Source of the DNA: Prosthecobacter algae | Lineage (GTDB): Bacteria; Verrucomicrobiota; Verrucomicrobiia; Verrucomicrobiales; Verrucomicrobiaceae | DNA: 64,000 nucleotides | Reading direction: 5' to 3' | Assembly (NCBI RefSeq): GCF_039542385.1 | Contig: NZ_BAABIA010000001.1 | Location: forward strand, 558,001-622,000 | Shown: piece by piece, positions 7,217 to 16,201 of the stretch | Layout: each line of letters begins with the position of its first letter | How positions within the stretch are numbered: the first letter of the stretch is position 1 | The notes under the pieces: generated by a model | The model's database searches: none | The model's input: the letters and a program-made list of their open reading frames with translations, nothing else | Told to the model about the DNA's origin: nothing | Translations under genes and position numbers: made by a program

Positions 7217-9394
7217 ATGAAACGCCCGCCTCCCGCACCCCATCGTACGCCGCCTCCACAGTCCCGTTGGCGGCGCTGGTGGCGGCTGCTGTTGCTGGCC
7301 CTCATGGGCGGCAGCCTGCTGGTCACCCTCACCATCGCAGGCACCATCGCCTTTTATTCCCACCTGGCCCGGCAGTATGACCTCAGCAAGCTGGGCGAAA
7401 TGCCGGAGCGCACCGTGGTGCTGGATGCCCAGGGGGAGATGCTGGGCCGCATGCATGGGGAAAACCGCATCGTGGTGCCGCTCAGCCAGGTGTCTCCCTT
7501 CTTTGTCAAAGCGCTCCTGGCTCGTGAGGACTCCCGCTTTTATGACCACGGGGGCATTGACTACGTCGGCGTGGCACGCGCGACGGTGAGGAACATCAAG
7601 GACCGCCGCGTGGTGCAGGGGGCCAGCACCATCACCATGCAGCTCGCTCGCAACAGCTACCCGGATCTCAACGACCGCAGCTTTCACCGCAAGATGCTGG
7701 AGATGATGCTGGCCCGCCGCATCGAGGGTTACTGGACGAAGGATCAAATCCTCGAGCACTACGTGAACCGCATCTTCTTCGGCACGAACCTCTACGGCAT
7801 CCAGCGCGCCAGCCAGGTGTACTTTGGCAAGCACGCCAGCCAGCTCAATCTGAGCGAGGCCGCCCTCATCGCAGGCATCATCCGCAGCCCGGTGCGCTTC
7901 TCCCCCTTCCGCAATTTCGATGGCGCGCTGAAGGAGCGTGACGATGTGCTGAAGCGCATGGTGGCCACCAAAGTCATCACCACCGAGGAAGAACTGGCTG
8001 CCCGTTATGCCGACATCGCCCTGCACGCTCAGCCCGCCTTTCAAAGCCAGGGCGGTTACGCGCTCGATGCCGTCCGCCGGGATCTCGACCGCGTGCTGGA
8101 AGATCACGAGATCGAAGACGGCGGCCTCATTGTTTACACGACGCTGAGCCAGGAACTGCAAACACTGGCGGAGCAGTCCGTGGAAAAACGCCTCGCGGTG
8201 GTGGAAAAACTGCCCGGCTACAAGCACCCCACGAAGGCCGCCTTTGATGCCACCTGGGACGGCACCCAGGAGGTGGCCTCCACCCCGTATCTCCAGGGGG
8301 CGGTCACCATTTTGGACAATGCCACCGGCGGCATCCTCGCCCTGGTGGGTGGGCGTGACTATCGGCAGAGCAAGTACAACCGCGCCACCCAGGGCCAGCG
8401 CCAGATCGGCTCCACGGTGAAGCCGTTCGTCTATGCTACGGCCATCGCCAGCGGCTTCCTTCCCGGCACTTTCATTGACGATGCCCCCATTCAGCCCGGC
8501 GAGATCGAAGGCGCCGGGGCAGGGTGGTCCCCCCAGAACAGCGATGGCAAATTCACCGGTCAGCAAACGCTGACATACGGGCTGGTGCAAAGCCGCAACA
8601 CCATGACCATCCGCGTGGGCAACTACGCGGGGCTGGACCGTGTGCTCAATTTGTTAGGCGATGCCGGCATCGGCAGTAGCGCCGAGCGTACCCCGCAGAT
8701 TTTCATCGGCAACCTCGGTGGTACACCGCGCGACCTCACCAGCGCCTTCAGCATCTTCCCCAACGACGGCATCCGCCGCCGCCCCTTCCTCATTGATAAG
8801 GTCACGGACAAGGCTGGCAACATCCTTTACAGTACCAGCCTGCTGGAGGCCGATGTCGTCAGCCCGGGCGTGGCCCATCTCATGCGCCGCATTTTGGGGC
8901 AGGTGATGGATCGTGGCACCGCCGCCAGCGTGCGCAGCGAGCACAAATTCAAAGAGCCTGCCGGGGGCAAAACCGGCACCACCAATGATTACAAGGACGC
9001 CTGGTTTGCAGGCTACACGGATCGCGTCACCTGCGCCGTGTGGGTGGGGCTGGACAAGCCGCAAACCATTGTGGACCAGGGTTATGGTAGCCGCCTCGCC
9101 ATCCCCATCTGGGCCGATGTGGTGAAAAAAGCGGTCGAGCTGGGCTACATTCCCGCAGGTCCGCGTGTGGAGCCACCGCTGGCCGCCGTGCAGCTCTGCC
9201 ACCTCAGCAGCCAGCTCGCCACCCCCGCTTGTGCGGCGAGTGGCACGGCCTATGATGAAAAGCTGCCGTATGACCTCATTCCCCAGGGCAACTGCGGCGC
9301 ACACCAGGGCGTCATCGCCGCCCCCCAGTATGAGGATCAGCCACGCGGCAGAAGCCCCGGGCTGCTGAATCGCATCCGCGGCTGGTTCCGTTAG
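7217..9394 (+). CDS. Class A penicillin-binding protein (transglycosylase/transpeptidase)
   Basis: A bifunctional peptidoglycan synthase of 725 residues. A basic, proline-rich cytoplasmic tail precedes one transmembrane helix (about residues 24-48). The GT51 glycosyltransferase domain has 'LLAREDSRFYDHGGID' with catalytic Glu104 and 'GASTITMQLARN'. The transpeptidase domain has the three penicillin-binding motifs: 'STVK' (Ser399), 'SRN' (about 459-461) and 'KTGTT'. Length and order match PBP1A/1B-type proteins, which polymerise lipid II and cross-link it in the periplasm. ATG at 7217 is chosen over an in-frame TTG 18 bases upstream. The C-terminal tail ('PRGRSPGLLNRIRGWFR') is basic. Neighbours are the envelope proteases (divergent) and a sugar-nucleotide dehydrogenase. 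Confidence 0.93.
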   Translation: MKRPPPAPHRTPPPQSRWRRWWRLLLLALMGGSLLVTLTIAGTIAFYSHLARQYDLSKLGEMPERTVVLDAQGEMLGRMHGENRIVVPLSQVSPFFVKALLAREDSRFYDHGGIDYVGVARATVRNIKDRRVVQGASTITMQLARNSYPDLNDRSFHRKMLEMMLARRIEGYWTKDQILEHYVNRIFFGTNLYGIQRASQVYFGKHASQLNLSEAALIAGIIRSPVRFSPFRNFDGALKERDDVLKRMVATKVITTEEELAARYADIALHAQPAFQSQGGYALDAVRRDLDRVLEDHEIEDGGLIVYTTLSQELQTLAEQSVEKRLAVVEKLPGYKHPTKAAFDATWDGTQEVASTPYLQGAVTILDNATGGILALVGGRDYRQSKYNRATQGQRQIGSTVKPFVYATAIASGFLPGTFIDDAPIQPGEIEGAGAGWSPQNSDGKFTGQQTLTYGLVQSRNTMTIRVGNYAGLDRVLNLLGDAGIGSSAERTPQIFIGNLGGTPRDLTSAFSIFPNDGIRRRPFLIDKVTDKAGNILYSTSLLEADVVSPGVAHLMRRILGQVMDRGTAASVRSEHKFKEPAGGKTGTTNDYKDAWFAGYTDRVTCAVWVGLDKPQTIVDQGYGSRLAIPIWADVVKKAVELGYIPAGPRVEPPLAAVQLCHLSSQLATPACAASGTAYDEKLPYDLIPQGNCGAHQGVIAAPQYEDQPRGRSPGLLNRIRGWFR

Positions 9395-9442
9395 GCACGG
9401 TTGACGGTCCTTTCGGAAATCCTTCTCAGATTCGCTGCCACC

Positions 9443-10744
9443 TCACCAGCACAGGCCTTCGTAGCTCCACGGCAGAGTCTTGAGTTCGCGCCAGCCGTTG
9501 ACATCGATCACGCTCTTCTCCGCCGTCACCCACGCAGCCAGATCCTCCGGCTTCACGCATTTTTGGGAGGCGATGATGAGCTCGCTGCCCTCCACCACTT
9601 CGCGGGCATCCTCCCGCAGCAGCGAGGCCAGGTGCGGCATCCGGCGCTGGATCTCGGCCTCATTCGCTCCGATCAGGCGGGATAGGTTCAGGCTCGGGTC
9701 ATAGATGCGCAGCTCGTAGCCACGGCCTAACAAAGTTTCCGCCACCGCCACCATCGGGCTGCCACGCAGGTCGTCCGTGTCGGCTTTGAAGGCTAGGCCC
9801 AGCAGGCCCACTTTGCGGGTGCCCTTGCTGGTGATCAGCTTGATCAGCAGGTCCAGGTGCGCGTGGTTAGTATCCAGCGTATTGTCCAGCAGCGGCAGGG
9901 AGATGCCCTCCTGGCGGGCAAAGGACAGCAGCGCGCTCACATCCTTCGGCAGGCAGGAGCCGCCAAACGGATTGCCCGGCTTCATGTAGTACTTTGAAAT
10001 ATTCAGGCGCGTGTCCGCACACACCACGTCCATCACCCGTGCACCATCCTCGCCCAGGAACTTGCACAGGCGACCGATCTCATTGGCAAAACCCACCTTC
10101 AGCGCGTGGAAGTAGTTGCAGGAGTACTTGATCATCTCGGCCCCTTCCCAGGCAAGCACGGCAGGCGTGCCACCCAGAAGCTGGCGGGCTTCTTCGCTCT
10201 CCGGTTCCAAGCCATCATGGGTGCCCACCACAGCCAGGGAGGGCTCGCGAAAGTCCTTCACCGCCGTGCCTTCTCGCAGGAATTCCGGGCAGTAGTAGAT
10301 GCGCACCTGGCCTGTCACGCGCAGGTCTTCAAAAAAGTCGCGCACCATCGTGCGGGTACTGCCCGGCAGCATGGTGCTGCGGAAAAGGATCACGTGTGTT
10401 TTGCCGCTCTCGCGCAGCGCCTGGGCGATCTGCTCGCTCACCTTCCGCACAAAGTCGAGATTCAGTCGGCCGGACTCCAGCGATGGCGTGCCCACGCAGA
10501 TGATGCTGGCGTCGGAGTTCGCCACGGCTTCCGCCGCGCTCGTGGTGGCAGACAGACGGCCTTCACGCTTCGCCGTTTGCAGCAGACCATCTAGCTCCGG
10601 CTCGATGATGGGGGAAACCCCGGTGTTAAACGCATCCACCTTGGCCTGCTGCACATCCGCCCCGATGATGCCATGCCCCAGCTCCGCCAGGCACCCTGCG
10701 GTGACCGCACCCACATAACCCAGACCAAAAATGCTGACGTTCAT
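9443..10744 (-). CDS. UDP-glucose/GDP-mannose-type nucleotide-sugar 6-dehydrogenase
   Basis: A 433-residue NAD-dependent enzyme that oxidises a nucleotide sugar to the corresponding uronic acid. The N-terminal Rossmann motif 'IFGLGYVGAV' begins at residue 5. The middle dimerisation helix contains 'EMIKYSCNYFHALKVGFANEIGRLC'-like residues, and the catalytic Cys264 lies in 'FGGSCLPKD'. The stretch 'CADTRLNISKYYMKPG' is closer to GDP-mannose dehydrogenase (AlgD) than to typical UDP-glucose dehydrogenases, but substrate assignment from sequence alone is not safe. Product would feed an exopolysaccharide or cell-surface glycan, although no polysaccharide cluster is visible nearby. ATG at 10744 begins right at the Rossmann strand; a Met three codons upstream is also possible. 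Confidence 0.88.
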   Translation of the reverse strand: MNVSIFGLGYVGAVTAGCLAELGHGIIGADVQQAKVDAFNTGVSPIIEPELDGLLQTAKREGRLSATTSAAEAVANSDASIICVGTPSLESGRLNLDFVRKVSEQIAQALRESGKTHVILFRSTMLPGSTRTMVRDFFEDLRVTGQVRIYYCPEFLREGTAVKDFREPSLAVVGTHDGLEPESEEARQLLGGTPAVLAWEGAEMIKYSCNYFHALKVGFANEIGRLCKFLGEDGARVMDVVCADTRLNISKYYMKPGNPFGGSCLPKDVSALLSFARQEGISLPLLDNTLDTNHAHLDLLIKLITSKGTRKVGLLGLAFKADTDDLRGSPMVAVAETLLGRGYELRIYDPSLNLSRLIGANEAEIQRRMPHLASLLREDAREVVEGSELIIASQKCVKPEDLAAWVTAEKSVIDVNGWRELKTLPWSYEGLCW

Positions 10745-10821
10745 ATCATGCACTTAGCACAGTCCTGAGAGGGCTGACAACTTACCTCCACCAACAAAAA
10801 AATAAGTGCTACACATTAATA

Positions 10822-10849
10822 TTGACAGTAACACTGTTAATGTTATCTC
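10822..10849 (+). promoter_or_regulatory. Promoter of the MerR/VIT-VWA operon with overlapping dyad
   Basis: A perfect -35 box TTGACA (10822-10827) is followed by a -10-like TATCTC/TTATCT at 10843-10849. Between them lies the dyad ACAGT-AAC-ACTGT (10825-10837), and flanking arms ACATTAA/TTAATGT span 10813-10843. MerR-family activators bind dyads in this position, so autoregulation is likely. The expected transcription start falls at or near the A of the ATG at 10856 and no Shine-Dalgarno is visible, so the message could be leaderless. Confidence 0.55.
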
Positions 10850-10855
10850 ATTGGC

Positions 10856-11323
10856 ATGAGTTTCTCTTTGGAGCAGTTGGCTTCGCAAGTCACCGAATGG
10901 TGTGCGCGTCACGGCGTCGTGCCCGCCAATGGTCAAGTTGCGGCAGATACCACGGTGAGGACCCTGAGGTATTATCGCACCCTGGGCCTACTCGATGCGG
11001 CGGTGGAAGGTGGCGGCAGCGGTTACACCCAACATCATTACCTCCAGGCTGCCTCCGTGCGGGTATTGCAGAGCCAAGGCCTGCCGCTGACTCGCATTCA
11101 ATCGCTGCTGTTTGGTCGTAGCGATGAAGAACTGCAGGGCATCCTCGACACGGTTGAGGGAGGGGGCGGGCAACTGCCTGAGGCCGAAAATTCTAAGTGG
11201 GTGCAGCCGGAGACTTGGCAGACTTGGCCCGTGTCACCGGAGTTCCTGCTCATTTCTCGCCGCCCAGGACTCACTCTTACTGCCGATCAACTCGAAGCCA
11301 TTCGCCTCATTATACAAGCCTAA
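10856..11323 (+). CDS. MerR-family transcriptional regulator
   Basis: A 155-residue protein. After a short lead, residues 30-85 carry a winged helix-turn-helix of the MerR type: 'TVRTLRYYRTLGLLD' and 'GYTQHHYLQAASVRVLQSQGLPLTRIQSLL'. The usual MerR start 'y.IgelAk..gv' is replaced by a longer N-terminus ('LEQLASQVTEWCARHGVV...'), so the first helix is atypical. No Cys cluster for metal sensing is visible in the C-terminal part, so the effector is unknown. The gene is 18 bases upstream of a VIT-VWA protein and clearly in the same transcription unit. The stop codon lies inside a copy of the 9-mer TTGTTAGGC (reverse orientation). Confidence 0.8.
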   Translation: MSFSLEQLASQVTEWCARHGVVPANGQVAADTTVRTLRYYRTLGLLDAAVEGGGSGYTQHHYLQAASVRVLQSQGLPLTRIQSLLFGRSDEELQGILDTVEGGGGQLPEAENSKWVQPETWQTWPVSPEFLLISRRPGLTLTADQLEAIRLIIQA

Positions 11324-11341
11324 CAAAAAGCCTCTCTATTT

Positions 11342-13783
11342 ATGAATACCCGTATCTTTGGTCTCATCGCTCAACTTGCCCAGACTCGCATTCACCTGCC
11401 GCTCGTTCATCTTGAAACCCGATTTCGCATCATGGGCGAAGTGGCTGTGGTTGAAATGGATCAGGTCTTCGAACAAACGGCCCGCGAGTCGTTGGATGTG
11501 ACCTACACATTCCCTCTGCCCAGTGCCGCTGCAGTTTATCGCTGCGAAATGATCGTCAACGGGCGGCTCATTCGCGCGGTGGTGCTGGAGGCTGAGGAGG
11601 CCCGTGCGAAAGTGGCAGAGCAAAAGGCGGCCGGACGTCGCACCGCACTGGTGGAGATGGAGCGGGATAACCTTTTCACCTTAGAACTGGGAAATGTGGC
11701 TCCGGGGGACCGTGTGGTCATCCGTTTTGCTTATGTGGAAAGCCTGGATCGGCTGGGCGCACAGCTCAGCCTTCGCATCCCTTTCTGCCCCGGAGTGCGC
11801 TACATTCCCGGTAAGCCGTTGCTGCGAACGAACCGTGGCAAAGGGGTGGCGGACGACACGGATGAGGTACCAGATGCCAGCCGCCTGACTCCCCCGCGCA
11901 TCCAAGCTGGGCATGAAGATGCCGCCACCCTGTATCTTCACGGCGTGCTGGAGGATGGCGAGGTGGACCTGCTCACTCTGGACTGCCCCACTCACCCGGT
12001 CACCATGCGCAGCCTTTCAGGAAGGATCGAAGTGGAACTGTTAGGCGAGGAACATGTGCCAGACCGCGATCTAGTGCTGCGCTGGGAAGAAACAGTGGCC
12101 GCCACCCCCAAAGCACATGCCTGGGCCGTGGAAAAGGAGGGGTACCGATATGCACTTCTCCAGGTGAGAGCCCCGCAGGAGGTGGATGTGAAGACGGTAG
12201 ATGAGGCGGAGTATGCTCAGGATGTGTACTTTTTGTTAGACCGATCTGGAAGCATGGCCGGATTGAACTGGCAGAAGAGCATTGAAGCCCTGCATGCTTT
12301 TGTAAAGGAGTTGGGCCAGTGGGATCGAGTGTGGATCACATTTTTTGAATCTAATTACCAGGACTTTGCGGAGCAACCTCTGAAGCGGGATACGCTGCTT
12401 ACCGATGCTAAATTCCGCCAACTGCATTCGCTGAGCACGGACGGAGGGACTCATTTGCTCCCTGCTCTTGAACATGTGATGCAGATGCTCCCTGTTCACA
12501 GCGCGGAGCGTGCGACGCGTATGGTGCTGATCACCGATGGCCAAGTCGGCAATGAGGGCCAAGTGCTAAAGCACATGAAAGCCCTGCGTGATAGCCATGT
12601 GCCGGTGCACTGTTTCGGCATTGATACGGCGGTGAATGATGCCCTGCTGAAGGCCATGGCTAGGCGCACGGGTGGGCGTTGTGTGCTCATGACACCCCAT
12701 GAGGATATCCCTGCCGCAGTGAAGCAACTGGCGGTAGTGCTGCGCAGCCCGGTGCTTACAAACTTGAGCCTCAGTGAGGGCGTCGTGGTGGCGGATGACC
12801 GACTGACCTTGCCAGATCTCCACGCTGGCGAGGTCATCCTCATGCCGGTGCAGGTCATCTCTGGCACCGCTCAGGTGACTTTGAGAGGAAGCCTTCCCGA
12901 TGGTAGCGCCTGGACTCAAGCTTTTAACCTGGAAGAAGCCCTCTCAAGGGATGAAGCCCCGCGCCTGCTTTGGGCCCGTAACCGCACCCAGTACCTTCTT
13001 GCGAATGGTCGAGACAACGAAGCGGTGGCCCTGGCTGTAGAGCACAACGTCGTCTGTAAAGGCACCTCCTTTGCCGCCTGGGACGAGGCCGAAAAAGTGC
13101 CTGTGGCTAAACGCGAAGTCTATCAGCCGTCGCTCCTGGCGTTGAAGGCTGAGAAGGATGCTGTAGCGGCAGCGGCATTTGCCCATGGTTCCGTCGCCTC
13201 GGGGCCAGCCTCTGGATATCGCAAATCTGCGCCACCGCCAATGGTGGAGACCAGCTATGAAGCCTCTTTACCTACAGAGAATTTCTTTTTTGAAGGGGCG
13301 TTGAAGAATTATCTCAAGACTTCCAGTTGGGATGAATACAGTGCGGATGATCTTGCAGGCGGGGTAAATCCTAGTTTTGCGTCAGAAGTTGTCAGTTCTG
13401 GTCCACCGAGTAGGAGCCGTGGTGATAAGTGGGTAAGCGTCTGCAAAGAAATGGAGGGTCGTTATGGCCAGCTAGAATATCAGGATGAAAGCTGTCTCAT
13501 GACATGGGGACTTTCTCTTTTGGCGCTCTTTATGAAGGAAGGGCTGAGTTCTGAGGTGGCACGGGCGATCGTGGTGGTTTTGTGTGGTTGGGATGGCGAG
13601 GATGCTTCAGGAAAGCGTCATCGACTTCTCGCTACACTGGTGAAAGAAATGACCATTGCTTCGAAACCCTTGGAGCACTTCTGGAGTTTCGTGCACTTGC
13701 AGGTAACGGGGGGAGATCTAAACAACCTGAAAAAGATAAACCAGTATGCTCCAGAACCATTTCCGGAACCATTGGAAGGATAA
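11342..13783 (+). CDS. VIT and VWA domain protein
   Basis: An 813-residue protein with no signal peptide, so probably cytoplasmic. Residues 1-140 form a VIT (vault/inter-alpha-trypsin-inhibitor) domain ('VAVVEMDQVFEQTARESLDVTYTFPLP'-like strand pairs, 'GDRVVIRFAYVE'). A VWA domain starts near residue 290, with a complete metal-ion adhesion motif DRSGS at 300-304 and 'MVLITDGQVGNE' later. A helical C-terminal region (about 690-800) follows a low-complexity linker. VIT-VWA proteins in vertebrates are extracellular. Bacterial cytoplasmic versions have no settled role, and this one is co-transcribed with a MerR regulator. It may act as a protein-binding scaffold under stress; that is inference. 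A rare TTA codon sits just before the MIDAS. Confidence 0.87.
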   Translation: MNTRIFGLIAQLAQTRIHLPLVHLETRFRIMGEVAVVEMDQVFEQTARESLDVTYTFPLPSAAAVYRCEMIVNGRLIRAVVLEAEEARAKVAEQKAAGRRTALVEMERDNLFTLELGNVAPGDRVVIRFAYVESLDRLGAQLSLRIPFCPGVRYIPGKPLLRTNRGKGVADDTDEVPDASRLTPPRIQAGHEDAATLYLHGVLEDGEVDLLTLDCPTHPVTMRSLSGRIEVELLGEEHVPDRDLVLRWEETVAATPKAHAWAVEKEGYRYALLQVRAPQEVDVKTVDEAEYAQDVYFLLDRSGSMAGLNWQKSIEALHAFVKELGQWDRVWITFFESNYQDFAEQPLKRDTLLTDAKFRQLHSLSTDGGTHLLPALEHVMQMLPVHSAERATRMVLITDGQVGNEGQVLKHMKALRDSHVPVHCFGIDTAVNDALLKAMARRTGGRCVLMTPHEDIPAAVKQLAVVLRSPVLTNLSLSEGVVVADDRLTLPDLHAGEVILMPVQVISGTAQVTLRGSLPDGSAWTQAFNLEEALSRDEAPRLLWARNRTQYLLANGRDNEAVALAVEHNVVCKGTSFAAWDEAEKVPVAKREVYQPSLLALKAEKDAVAAAAFAHGSVASGPASGYRKSAPPPMVETSYEASLPTENFFFEGALKNYLKTSSWDEYSADDLAGGVNPSFASEVVSSGPPSRSRGDKWVSVCKEMEGRYGQLEYQDESCLMTWGLSLLALFMKEGLSSEVARAIVVVLCGWDGEDASGKRHRLLATLVKEMTIASKPLEHFWSFVHLQVTGGDLNNLKKINQYAPEPFPEPLEG

Positions 13784-13832
13784 CCTTGCTCATTAAAGGG
13801 TGGAGAAAGGCAGCGTAACTCTAAACTTTCGG

Positions 13833-14564
13833 TTAGTTTTTCTTCCCCAGAAAACTCATGACCACCAATCCCAGCAGCACGCCGCATACACAGATGAGCC
13901 AAAAGTTGGCCTGCGTATCGGGGAGCTTGCTGTGGATTTCCATGCCGAAGACGCTGGCCAGGGCCGTGAGCGGGAGGAAAAGCGCGGCGAGTAGGTTCAG
14001 GCGATGCGCGGTGGCGGCCATCTGGCGGGCGGTGGCCGCCTGGGCCTCGGCCTGGCGGGCAACGGTGAAATTCAGGCCGAACTGGGCATCTTGAAGGAGC
14101 AGTTCGGAGTTCCGCTCGATGGCCGCCGCCTGATCTCGGAAGTTGATGAGTTCACGCTCACCCTTCACCAGCTCGCGTGCCTGCTGCATGGTGCGGTGCA
14201 GGCCGCGTGAAGAACGCAGCACGGGGGCCAGTTTCTCCAGCACCGTATGATATTCGGTGGCGGTACTGGCTAGATTTTCAGCATCCTCCAGCTCGGTCAG
14301 TTTGTTGTCATAGGTCCGCATGTGGTCATTCAAAGCGGCCAGGCCGGTGCCATTTAGGTTGGTCTTCCACTCGCCCTCCGGGCTGCGCCAAAACAGCGCC
14401 GGTTTGCGCTGGTGCTCATCGGGCTGTGGGAGCTGGTGCAGGATGATGAGCAAATGTCCCTCCTCCAGCATGGCGCGTTGCGGGCCCGGCTCGCGGCCCA
14501 GGCGGTTACGGATGGAGTCGGGAATGATCCACAGCTTCGGGAGAATGCTGGCTTCAGGTTTCAT
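13833..14564 (-). CDS. CorA-like membrane protein with altered GMN motif
   Basis: A 243-residue protein with the outline of CorA-type divalent-cation channels: a soluble N-terminal part, long helices (about residues 75-185) and two C-terminal transmembrane segments (about 188-206 and 219-238). The hallmark Gly-Met-Asn selectivity motif after TM1 is 'FGMEIH' here, so the Asn is replaced by Glu209. CorA/Mrs2 and ZntB proteins place cation-selecting Asn there. A Glu may alter selectivity, or the protein may transport something else, or nothing. It is shorter than E. coli CorA (316 residues). ATG at 14564 is preferred over an in-frame start 45 bases upstream, because 'MKPEASILPKLWIIP' fits the family start. 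It is transcribed alone and converges with the VIT-VWA gene. Confidence 0.75.
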   Translation of the reverse strand: MKPEASILPKLWIIPDSIRNRLGREPGPQRAMLEEGHLLIILHQLPQPDEHQRKPALFWRSPEGEWKTNLNGTGLAALNDHMRTYDNKLTELEDAENLASTATEYHTVLEKLAPVLRSSRGLHRTMQQARELVKGERELINFRDQAAAIERNSELLLQDAQFGLNFTVARQAEAQAATARQMAATAHRLNLLAALFLPLTALASVFGMEIHSKLPDTQANFWLICVCGVLLGLVVMSFLGKKN

Positions 14565-14659
14565 AAACGCGGCGATCCTAGCCGAGGGACCTGGGGCAGG
14601 GGAATACAATTTCGTGCCAAGATTCGCTCCGCTTTAGCTTTGCAGACGTAGAGAAAGCC

Positions 14660-16189
14660 ATGCGCCACCTTGTCATCATCCTGGGAGATCAGCTCGATCT
14701 CAAATCTTCTGCCCTGGATGGTTTCGATCCGAAGCAGGACCGGGTATGGATGGCGGAGGTGGCGAGGGAATCCACCAAGGTGTGGGTGCACAAGGCGCGC
14801 ATTGTCACCTTCCTGGCAGCCATGCGGCACTTTGCCGAGGATCTGAAAAAGGCGGGGCTGCCTGTGGAATATCGCCGCCTGGAGGATCCGCAAAACCAGG
14901 GCGACTTCATCGTAGAGCTGGAAGCGACGGTGAAACGGCTGAAGCCGAAAAAGCTCATCTTGGTGGAGCCGGGCGAGTGGCAGGTGCGCGAAGATTTTCG
15001 CCAGGCGGCTAAACGCTTGAAGGTGGAACTGGACGAGCGTGAAGACCGCCATTTCATGGCCACCCATGCGGATTTTGAAAACCATGCCAAGGGGCGCAAA
15101 GGCCTGCGCATGGAGTTCTTTTATCGAGAGATGCGCACCCGCCACGGCATCCTCATGGAGGGTGCCAAACCCATCGGGGGCGAGTGGAATTTCGACAGTG
15201 AGAACCGCAAGAGCTTTGCCAAAGCAGGTCCGCCTTTGCATGCAGCTCCGCGACGTTTTTTACCGGATGCCATCACCCAGGAAGTGATCCAGACCGTGGA
15301 GGCCACTTTCCCGGAGCATCCCGGCAGCCTCGCCGACTTTGACTGGCCCGTCACGGCGGCGGAGGCACAGATCGCCCTGGAGGATTTCATCACGCATCGG
15401 CTGGCGGATTTTGGTGATTACCAGGATGCCATGTGGACTCAGGAGCCGTGGCTCTTTCACAGCCGTCTCAGTGCGGTCATGAATCTGAAACTGCTGGATC
15501 CCCGGCAGGTCATCGCAGCGGCGGAAAAGGCCTACCACACAGGCGGCGCCCCCCTAGCGGCGGTGGAGGGATTCATCCGCCAGATCCTCGGCTGGCGCGA
15601 GTATGTGCGGGCCATCTATTGGCGTTTCATGCCTGGATATGGAGAGATGAATGAGCTCCAGGCGCAGCAGCCGCTGCCGAAGTTTTACTGGACTGGCGAG
15701 ACAGACATGAACTGCCTGCGCGATGCCCTCGGCCAGACCCTCCGCTATGGGTATGCCCATCACATCCAGCGGCTGATGGTCACGGGGTTGTTCTCCTTGT
15801 TGTTAGGCGTACGGCCACAGGAGGTCCACGAATGGTACCTGGCGGTGTATGTCGATGCGGTGGAGTGGGTGGAGCTGCCAAATACTCTGGGCATGTCCCA
15901 GCATGGCGATGGCGGCATCATGGCCAGCAAGCCCTACATCGCCTCCGGCAAATACATCCAGCGCATGTCCAATTACTGCGCGGGCTGCCGTTACGATCCG
16001 GCCCAGTCCACCGGGCCCAAAGCTTGCCCCTTCACCACGCTCTACTGGGAGTTTCTCCTCCGTCATGAGCCTCGGCTGAAGATGAATCAGCGCATGTCCA
16101 TGCAGGTGCGCAACCTGGCCCGCCTCACCGATGCGGAGAAAGAGGCCATTGTGGAACAGGCGCAGTCCATCCGCACGAGTCTGGCGTAA
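14660..16189 (+). CDS. Prokaryotic (6-4) photolyase / FeS-BCP (PhrB-type)
   Basis: A 509-residue cryptochrome/photolyase-related flavoprotein. Four cysteines that bind a 4Fe-4S cluster in the FeS-BCP group are present at Cys352, Cys440, Cys443 and Cys456; their spacing agrees with what is known of Agrobacterium PhrB. 'MRHLVIILGDQL' begins the N-terminal antenna domain, and 'GGAPLAAVEGFIRQILGWREYVR' and 'SQHGDGGIMASKPYIASG' line the FAD pocket. PhrB-type enzymes use blue light to repair pyrimidine (6-4) photoproducts. The SDR gene follows after 12 bases, so the pair is likely co-transcribed. A TTGTTAGGC motif lies inside the gene. Confidence 0.92.
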   Translation: MRHLVIILGDQLDLKSSALDGFDPKQDRVWMAEVARESTKVWVHKARIVTFLAAMRHFAEDLKKAGLPVEYRRLEDPQNQGDFIVELEATVKRLKPKKLILVEPGEWQVREDFRQAAKRLKVELDEREDRHFMATHADFENHAKGRKGLRMEFFYREMRTRHGILMEGAKPIGGEWNFDSENRKSFAKAGPPLHAAPRRFLPDAITQEVIQTVEATFPEHPGSLADFDWPVTAAEAQIALEDFITHRLADFGDYQDAMWTQEPWLFHSRLSAVMNLKLLDPRQVIAAAEKAYHTGGAPLAAVEGFIRQILGWREYVRAIYWRFMPGYGEMNELQAQQPLPKFYWTGETDMNCLRDALGQTLRYGYAHHIQRLMVTGLFSLLLGVRPQEVHEWYLAVYVDAVEWVELPNTLGMSQHGDGGIMASKPYIASGKYIQRMSNYCAGCRYDPAQSTGPKACPFTTLYWEFLLRHEPRLKMNQRMSMQVRNLARLTDAEKEAIVEQAQSIRTSLA

Positions 16190-16201
16190 TCCCCACCACT
16201 T

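Noticed and set aside
7130..8590. A 486-codon minus-strand frame
   Set aside because: Antisense to the class A PBP, whose catalytic motifs are all intact on the plus strand.
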